Origin: Pelobates cultripes | Lineage: Eukaryota; Chordata; Amphibia; Anura; Pelobatidae | Assembly: GCA_933207985.1 (NCBI GenBank) | Contig: OW240913.1 | Coordinates: 104,203,244 to 104,267,243 of the forward strand | DNA: 64,000 bases | Direction: 5' to 3' | Shown: piece by piece, positions 57,040-64,000 of the stretch | How positions within the stretch are numbered: the first letter of the stretch is position 1 | Layout of the letters: each line of letters opens with the position of its first letter | The notes under the pieces: model-generated | Told to the model about the DNA's origin: nothing | Database searches by the model: none | What the model saw: the letters and a program-made list of their open reading frames with translations, nothing else | Made by a program: the position numbers and the translations under genes

Positions 57040-58902
57040 CCCCTTCCATACCTCAGTCTTTTTTCCTGTCCTTAATCGGACAAGACAGGTTTAAACTTAT
57101 ACCTTAACAATTTTCTTTTTGGCCACCATCCCATGTGCACCATGGGTCTCACAGGCACAGTTTAGCCTCTCTGTGCCTGAAGGATCCAGTAAACATCCTG
57201 CATGAGCAGGAATAACTGGGTCAGATTCAAATTAGTTATTTGAAACTCCCATGTGGATAAACTATGGTTCCATTGGAAAGTCAGAAGCCTTACATATTCC
57301 CCCTACTGAACCTTGAGGCAATCTGGGAGAGAGACCTTTCTCCTCTTCATTCAGGAGTTTTTTCTCCTATTTGTACCTTTTCCTCATTTCATGTACTTAT
57401 GGGTCAGCGGAATTCCTTGTTTGGGAGTTAGTATGTTCACTTGTGGCTCAGCTCGCATTTGGGTAAGTGTTTCCCTGTCTATTTGTCTAACTCTGCCGTA
57501 CGAATGCCGCAGCGTTCGTTTCCTTTCTAAGGGATTCCCCGACTAACTTCAGTTTGTTTATACATGTTCACTCAATTTGGCGCGAACTGAACTAGAGAAA
57601 GGTCGCGAATAGCTCAGCGGTCTCCCGAACGATCTGCACATGCGCGAATTTCCCTTCTTAAAGTTACAGGTTTCCTAACGAATCTTAAAGTGACAAGCGC
57701 TTCAGTTCCTAAAGATTCATCTTCAGTACTGCCTGGGTAATTTCTTACTTGACTTAAGGTAAGACTATATTCTTATCTTCCAATTTCTTAATAGTCAAAG
57801 GTTGTAAATACGTTCCTGGGAATAAAAGTCTTCTCACTTCACAACCTTCATTTCTTTTTATAGATGTCTTCTCCCTCTGCCACCCATCGATCAGATTCAA
57901 AGAAACATAGGTGAGCCAACATTTTTATGTATATAAGGGGATTAAGAGTGCCATACGGCCCCATAGTTACTTACATGGCCCTTCTTATTTTGCAACCCAA
58001 GCATGAGCAGGGATAGATCCCCCAGGAAACATAAGGAAAAATCTAATTGCTGCTTGGCCTGCAGCAAAACTGCTCTAGAGGATAAAAGCATATGCCTCAC
58101 CTGTATGTCAGAAGTGGCAGACATCCAGCCAAGGGAAAAGTTCCCTTCAAGAAAAACTTAAAACCTGGATATCCCAAGCCATAGCTGAAGGCTTCAAGGC
58201 TTCTACAAAACACACCTCCTCTCGAAAATGTTGTCAGATCTGAATCCTCTTCTCCCTCATCTGAGTCTGAGCTGGACTCCTTCGAGGATATTTCTGACGA
58301 AGAGGAGGAGGAGAGTATGGCCCTAAATCCTTAGACTCCAAATCTGTTGAGAAGCTTATCTTCCTAATAAGGAATATCCTAAAATTGCAGGAAGAAAATA
58401 CAGAATCCCTAGAATCCGACAAATATTTTGAAGACTTCAGATCTTCCAAACCCTAATTTCCAGTGCATCCTTCAATTAATGAATGGGCCAGACCAGAGAA
58501 GAAAGTTACCCTAAAAAATAATACCCTTTCGCCTGCAAAACTTGGACTGCAATCCCAAAAATAGAAGCAGCTGTGATAAAAATTGTGAAATGTACTACGC
58601 TTACCATTGACTCCATGGCATATTTAAGGGAACCTATGGAGAAAAAACTGGATGCCAACCTAATAAAAGCCTATCTGTCTTTGGGCTCAGCCTTACACCC
58701 AGCCATAGCTCTTACCACCCTGTCCAGAGCTATGAAAGTTTGGTTAGACAATCTGGAAGAACATATCCAAAGAGGTGTAAGAAGAGAACACCTTCTGGAC
58801 AACCTTGCCAAGTGTTTGATAGAGAGTTGGGGAACAACCAACGTGCGTCTTATTTCTATTTTGATATTTACCAGCTTTGATGTTGGTAGATGTAGAGTCT
58901 GA
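57040..58902 (+). mobile_element. DIRS-type retroelement fragment, plus strand
   Basis: Gag-like remnants on the plus strand with about 0.8-1 kb of upstream non-coding sequence. The latter includes a hairpin CCTGTCC/GGACAAGACAGG near 57065-57090. Its coding part stops abruptly at about 58902, where an oppositely oriented DIRS fragment begins. Start coordinate is approximate. Confidence 0.65.
58003..58902 (+). pseudogene. DIRS gag-like remnant (plus)
   Basis: 58003-58161 encodes a 52-residue piece with CCLACSKTALEDKSICLTC, a paired CxxC motif. 58573-58902 encodes PMEKKLDANLIKAYLSLGSA and a stretch including TTLSRAMKVWLDNLEEHIQRG, matching the central part of DIRS gag proteins. Stops and frameshifts separate them. 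Confidence 0.7.
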
Positions 58903-59153
58903 AGACTCTACCAGTAGTTGAATCTACCAGTAGTCCCAGGAATTTGATATGTTGGGAAGGAACCATGACAGACTTCTCCCATTTGATAAGTAAACCAACG
59001 TTTTGTAACAACATTAGGGTCCACGTCATGTGTCTGTGGAGAAGGTTGGCTGTGTGGCCTAAAATTAGGATCTCGTCCAGATAAATGATAAGCCAAATGC
59101 CTCGATTCCTTAGTTGAGCAACCATGGGTTTCATGATCTTGGTGAAACACCAT
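58866..59153 (-). pseudogene. DIRS reverse transcriptase fragment
   Basis: LRNRGIWLIIYLDEILILG holds the catalytic box as YLDE (about 59072-59083) where DIRS RTs have YLDD. Next come NVGLLIKWEKSVMVPSQHIK and FLGLLVDSTTG, the following thumb motifs. An upstream piece lies in 59310-59597. Truncated immediately after FLGLLVDS. Confidence 0.8.
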
Positions 59154-59686
59154 GGAGCTGATGACAGGTCAAACAGGAGACACCTGAACCTCCATTTGTG
59201 TCCCTACTACATGAACTGGAGCAAATTTTGCTGTTGGTCTGCTATAGGAACCGTGGGTTAAGCGTCTTGTAAATCTAATTTGGCCATCCAATCCGTTGGT
59301 TGGAGTAAATCACGAAGACAATGTATGCCTTCCATCTTGAAATGGTTGTAGGATACATAACTGTTCAGTTGCTTTAGGTTTATGACTGGTCTTACTCCTC
59401 CACCTCAGATTGCTGACAAAACTCCGGGTATGGGTCAGAATCTCAGTTCTTGAATCTCCTTGGATACAAGGGGAGCATCTTAATGGGAAAAAACAATTTC
59501 CCTGAGAGGGGAGGTTTGGACTGGTTGTGACCCAAAATCTATCTGATAGCCGGTCACAGCCTGAAGGACCCAAGCATCTGATGTCAGATGCGACCACACA
59601 TGAGAAAAAGGCCCCCCACTACAAGAAGGGAAAAAGGGGAAATCTTACCATAAGTTCGTCTTCCAGAAGGAGCTCCTCGAATGCCC

Positions 59687-61000
59687 CTAGTGACCAAGGT
59701 CTGCCTCTCTGTGGGAAGAAAGCTGGTTATGTTCTTTCTTCCTGAAAACCAGTTCGTCCTGAATAGGAGCCTCGGTTCTGTCTATAAGGACCTCTTTGTA
59801 TACGGCCGGAAAGACAGCTCCTTCCTCTTCCGGCCCCACGGCAAACATTTTTGGGTTAAACATTTTCCTCCTATTACTTTGGGCTTTATCCAAGGCTGTA
59901 AATGTGTGGACAAACGACCCCAGCTCTTTAACAAATGAGTCACCAAATAGTAACCTTTTAGCTTGGGCACCTGGTTCATTAAGGGGTAAATTGACCAGCT
60001 TGGGTTCAATTTTGAGTAGGATGGATTGGCGTCGCTCAGTAGCAATCGCAGAGTTTACATTGCCAACCAGGCAAATAATGGGCTGGATCCAACCACGTAT
60101 GATGTCTCTATCCAGATTTCGGTCGTCTTTGACCACATCAAAAATGTTGACAGCAGGGCCTATATATGTCCAGGATCTTATCATGACAGTGGGCCAATGG
60201 AAAATCCAAACCCTTTATTGGTTTCCATCCAGTTTTTACAAGTATCATAAAGGACATTAGGGCGAGGAAATTCTGCCCGTATCTTATTCCATGTAGCCTT
60301 GTCCAAGGGTTTATGGACTCTAGAGGAGATGTATCTCGCCACATGTTTGGAAGGGCATCACTCCGTTGAACACGGATGTCTCAAATCCTCTGGATCAAAC
60401 AGGGGTAAACCCAGAGGATCCAAGATTTTTGTATCGACACCAGAGCCCAACAAACTTACCTGGGCCCCGGAAATCGTAGCGGGGAAGGTGCTCTGAGAGG
60501 AGGCGGTCGCCTCTCCCCTTGCACTGTCAAAGTCTGGTTCAGACTGGTCATCTGAGGCAGCCAGTATGGACCTATCACTCTCCTCCTCGAAGTTGCTAAG
60601 ATCAGACTTAGATGAATCAAGCTGGGCTCTCGTCCGCTTCCATAGTCTAGCCGATTTTGCCCGACTAGTGGCTCTTTGCACGGTGGTATTTGCACACCAT
60701 CTGTGACAGCAGGAAAGCTGTCTGTCAAATTTTGGAGGAGTGAGTAGATTTGGCCATAGCTTTACGGCCTTGTGTGGCAAGTGCTGGTAAAGGTGCAGTC
60801 TACAGCGCAGTCTGGTGAGCTGACTGCTGAGCCTGTAAAAGGGTCTGAGTGATGGTTTGTAACAACAAAGTCGACATCACGCCCATAGCCTGAGTCATGG
60901 ATCTGGACATGATGGATCTGGACATTCCAAAAGCGCCTGCATGTCCCTCAGGGGACCCCTTCCCCAACAGGGTCATCATGAGGAACTTTAGGGGTCGCAC
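59687..61000 (-). pseudogene. DIRS gag remnant (minus)
   Basis: Pieces in order: 60800-61000; 60358-60780 with KSARLWKRTRAQLDSSKSDL, an acidic Ser-rich stretch and GLPLFDPEDLRHP; 60138-60344 with WKPIKGLDFPLAHCHDKILD; 59687-60184 with CLVGNVNSAIATERRQSILL, FGDSFVKELGSFVHTFTALD and KAQSNRRKMFNPKMF. The order and motifs match DIRS gag. Frameshifts at each junction. Confidence 0.75.
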
Positions 61001-61886
61001 GAGATCCAGAGTACATAGGTAAATCCCTGTCAGACTGCTGATATTAGTATCAGTATAAATGCTAGGATAAATGCATAGGGTAAACTAAATATAGAGTTGA
61101 TTAATTCATGAAAATAAACTCACAGTTTATAGAAATACTTCAAAAGAGTAAAAGAACCATCCGTTCGCCAAAACTGCTAAACCCCAACAAGGTTTAGACA
61201 GGAAGAGGCAAGGCTATTGGCTAAAAGGGCATGACATTCCACCGAGTGGTGGAATTTTGTTAAACGAACGGAAATGAATTAGTGTTCATGTGAAAATCCT
61301 AAGAGCAAGAATGGTAGACTAACAAACGGCTAAAAGTACGCAATTCGTGAAATGGGACGGAAACCCACGAATAGAGGCAAACTACCGAATGACGACAAAT
61401 GCTGATTGCACATTCGTGGGGACAATACTCACGAACAGTAGAAACTACTGAACGTCGCACATGTGTGAATTGCGTCTGACTAGAAAAAAGATGTGAGGCG
61501 CGAAAGCAAATAACCGTTAAGGTAGAATAAAGCGGGGCAAAATAAATATATGAAATAAAATATATTAGATGGAATAATTAAAGGAGAACCCCCTCAGTCC
61601 TTAAAGGTTTACCTACAGGGACCAGGGGGTATAAGGAAAAAAAGCAAGAACAGAAAACACTGTAAATATTAAATATGAAATAGTGAAAATAACAATGAAA
61701 TAATAATAATAAATATACTCATAATAATACTAATAATAAATAATGATAATAATAAATCACAACGATAATATAACACTAGTATATAACTATCCCACAATTA
61801 AGAAAACTAATGGAGCAGTTTACTTAACTGAGGGAGCAGAAAAGAAAGAGGAAGTAGTTTGTAGATCAAAGCCCATTATGCTAGAG
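61001..61886. other. Probable DIRS 5' sequence and AT-rich filler
   Basis: 61001-61500 is likely upstream non-coding sequence of the minus DIRS fragment. 61680-61760 is rich in AATAATAA repeats. No gene. Confidence 0.4.
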
Positions 61887-62030
61887 CAGGCATAGGCAAC
61901 CTTCGGCACAGCAGATGTTTTGGACTACACCTTCCATGATGCTTTGCCAGCATTATAGCATTATGGGTGTAAGAGCATTATGGGTGATGTAGTCCACAAC
62001 ATCTGGAGTGCCGAAAGTTGCCTATCCCTG
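61887..62030. mobile_element. hAT-type MITE, 144 bp
   Basis: Termini CAGGCATAGGCAACCTTCGG and complement CCGAAAGTTGCCTATCCCTG, flanked by a perfect 8-bp target duplication TGCTAGAG (61879-61886, 62031-62038), diagnostic of hAT transposition. Internally self-complementary (ATTATGGGTG repeats). No coding capacity; moved by a hAT transposase in trans. Confidence 0.92.
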
Positions 62031-62038
62031 TGCTAGAG

Positions 62039-62611
62039 AGTGGAATCTGATTGGCTGTTCCTGTTGCTGGGAAGATATACCTCTCATGTTATAGATTGTT
62101 ATTATACTGATTTAATGTTATATTTTTTTTTTTTGCTGCTGAGAGAAATAAAGAAAGAGTGCAGCATAATAGGAGCCTCCGTGTCTTAATAAAATCATAA
62201 GATCTGTAGGCCAAGAACTCAACATTACTGAATTTGCTAAATATATCTGAACAGTGCAATGTATATTATTAATAATACATTGAAAGTGATTACTAGTGAT
62301 CAAAAAGGTGGAAAAACAAGATATATATACTTTCACTGATTGCAACAATGTAGATACAATAGGTACCTTTTCATTTTTGTTAAAAAGTTAAATTAAGACA
62401 CATAACTGCTATAAAGCTGATTTGGTTAAAATGGAAATAAGCAACCTTCTGTTGAAAAGCTGAAATACCTACAATGTGTTGCTAACATGCTTCTTGGAGG
62501 TGATTGATATGCCAAGTAATACTTTGTCTGCAGTCTTTTAAACACTAATCTTTCATTCTCACCTAATAGTCACTGTGCCCCCTCCTTCTTTTCTAGACTA
62601 TCCATTTTTAC
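62039..62611. other. Intron sequence, no feature
   Basis: Ordinary AT-rich sequence between the hAT MITE and exon A. Confidence 0.5.
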
Positions 62612-62696
62612 CTGCCAATATAGCTTGATGAGCTGGCTAATGCTCTGCTCCTTGCCACCTGACAGCCAGTAGATGTAGTCAGCAATCATTGCGCTC
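62612..62696 (-). CDS. Coding exon of an unrecognised host gene (exon A)
   Basis: 85-bp minus-strand exon with acceptor TTCCTCTGTGTTCAG|G and donor GGCAG|GTAAAA. Only one frame is open: the first base completes a codon (phase 2) and then SAM, IADYIYWLSGGKEQSISQLI and KLYWQ follow, ending in phase 0. The next exon candidate B starts in phase 0, so the joined product reads …LIKLYWQ-AMHEEAM…. High GC relative to flanks and balanced codons support a real exon. I do not recognise the family. Confidence 0.7.
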
Positions 62697-62825
62697 CTGA
62701 ACACAGAGGAAAAATTCAGTCAGTAGAAGTTTAAGATAGTTAAGATAAGATGTCCTATAGCAATCAATAGAGTATAAACCAACCCTTGGTCTGTATTCAC
62801 AGACAAAGCCTAGGAAACCAGCATC

Positions 62826-63230
62826 ATTATTATTATTATTATTATTATTAATATTAATAAGATATTTATATAGCGCCATCAAATTCCGCAGCGCTTTACA
62901 ATGGGTGGACGAACAGACATGTAGTTGTAACCAGACAAGTTGGACACACAAGAACAGAGAGGTTGAGGGCCCTGCTCAATGAGCTTACATGCTAGAGGGA
63001 GTGGGGTAAAATGACACAAAAAGGTAAGGATGGTATTAGACGAGTGACAGTTGCAGACGAGGAATCAGTCAAGAGCTATTAACAGTTTAATTGACACGCT
63101 TTTATGAAGAAGTGGGTTTTTAACAATTTTTTTTGAAGGAGTGGAGACTGGGTGAGCATCTAACGGAGGAGGGAAGCGAGTTCCACAGGAACGATGCAGC
63201 CCTCGAGAAATCTTGAAGGCGAGCATAGGG
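62826..63230 (-). mobile_element. L2-clade LINE 3' fragment (L2-c)
   Basis: (ATT)n tail at 62826-62852, then TATTTATATAGCGCC and CCGCAGCGCTTTACAATGGG on the plus strand, as in L2-a and L2-b. About 400 bp of the 3' end; 5'-truncated. It starts about 130 bp upstream of exon A on that gene's strand. Confidence 0.88.
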
Positions 63231-64000
63231 GTGCTTGTCAAATTCACTCTTCACTGAGCATCTCCCAGCTTCTCTCACTTTCAGTGATTTATGACCTCAT
63301 TGACTTCAACGAGCCCCTTAACTGAATTAAACAAAGCTGGCAAATGAGATGATGTCCTTAACTGTATAAATTTAAATAACACAGCGTACAGTGTGGATCC
63401 GTCTTAGCATGTTTATATATGTGTTGTCATGGTGACAATGGGAGTGGAGAAATATGCATTCCCTCGCATTATAAACATACTGTTCTTTGTTCTGTATGTG
63501 CTGACTTACTGATTATTTTGTGAAATAGATTAAAACGTTATTTTGTGCATAGAAAACGCACCATATTAGTGTTGGTATGCATAAACATGGGTGTCCGCAG
63601 GAATTTTTCCAGGTGGGGAGGGGGCATAACTGTAATGACATCCATGCTCTACCCCTTTTTGACAGTGTCATGAAGGGGAGGGGCAGAGTCATTATCACAT
63701 AAAGCACGGACATGCAAAAGATTGAGAAACCTGATGTAAAATCTCAAGTTGCCATTGTCTGATTTCAGTATTGCGATTTCTAATCTGTTTTGATGTTAAC
63801 TATTCTATGCACCCCAGTAGTCATACACCCACGATCAAGGCACTATAACTGAAAAATAAAAATGTAGAATCTGCATTTGATGTTACATTTGACCACAGCA
63901 ATAGTTGTTATGCACAGCACCAGCTAGAGCACCAGATTGTACCCTTAACATCATAATGTGCCCACAGCACTTTTTACATCACAGCGCCAGATTGCAAGCA
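63231..64000. other. No recognisable feature
   Basis: No exon, RNA gene or transposon end could be supported. Confidence 0.45.

Larger units (their letters stand above)
58866..61000 (-). mobile_element. DIRS-type retroelement fragment, minus strand
   Basis: Gag (about 59687-61000) followed by the start of pol/RT (58866-59153) on the minus strand, so it faces the plus-strand fragment tail to tail at 58866-58911. No tyrosine recombinase or methylase domain is present. Ends uncertain. Confidence 0.75.

Overview
This window looks like a repeat-rich, gene-poor stretch of a large vertebrate genome, most likely an anuran amphibian. That is inference from the repeats. The CR1 LINEs end in a (TTTCTATG)n tail. 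The L2 LINEs have a 3' end containing TATAGCGCC and CCGCAGCGCTTTAC. There are also L1-clade LINEs with 5' ends beginning GGGGGCGKRGC, Penelope-like and DIRS retroelements, a hAT MITE with an 8-bp target duplication, and TTAA-bounded MITEs. There is no prokaryotic or operon-like organisation. Almost every long open frame is retroelement coding sequence or a low-complexity artefact. || Layout: 1-600 AT-rich flank with a 160-bp foldback; 601-2640 CR1 LINE (minus); 2641-10838 a segment holding a GA tract, a (TA)n tract and a three-layer nest (a Penelope-like element containing a second Penelope-type insert, which contains a 1.45-kb L1-type non-autonomous retroposon); 10839-10938 a 100-N assembly gap; 10939-12917 the 5' part of an L1-clade LINE with an open ORF1 (minus); 12918-13884 a retroviral-type LTR, tRNA-Lys-type primer site and leader; 13885-15931 a second CR1 copy; 15412-24129 a near-identical second copy of 2121-10838 at a fixed offset of 13,291 bp; 24130-33293 unique sequence with two coding exons; 33309-39219 a full-length L1-clade LINE with a 15-bp target duplication; 41508-42558 a solo LTR packed with about ten hairpins; 43777-45060 a MITE-like unit and CA-rich repeats; 46026-48840 L2 LINE fragments; 52431-53541 a decayed Tc1-like element; 54024-55139 a minisatellite and a 330-bp direct repeat; 57040-61000 two DIRS-type fragments head to head; 61887-62030 a hAT MITE; 62612-62696 a third coding exon; 62826-63230 another L2 fragment. 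|| Host gene content: three short minus-strand exons (62612-62696, 27851-27998, 25711-25860) have consensus splice sites and mutually compatible phases, so they probably belong to one gene whose ~34.6-kb intron carries most of the transposons seen here. I do not recognise the protein. || Most striking points: the 8.7-kb duplicate stops exactly at the N gap and keeps identical microsatellite lengths, which points to an assembly duplication or a very recent duplication; the hairpin array in the solo LTR; a hammerhead-ribozyme-like core in the nested Penelope-type insert; and an unusual non-autonomous retroposon sharing its 5' start with local L1 elements.
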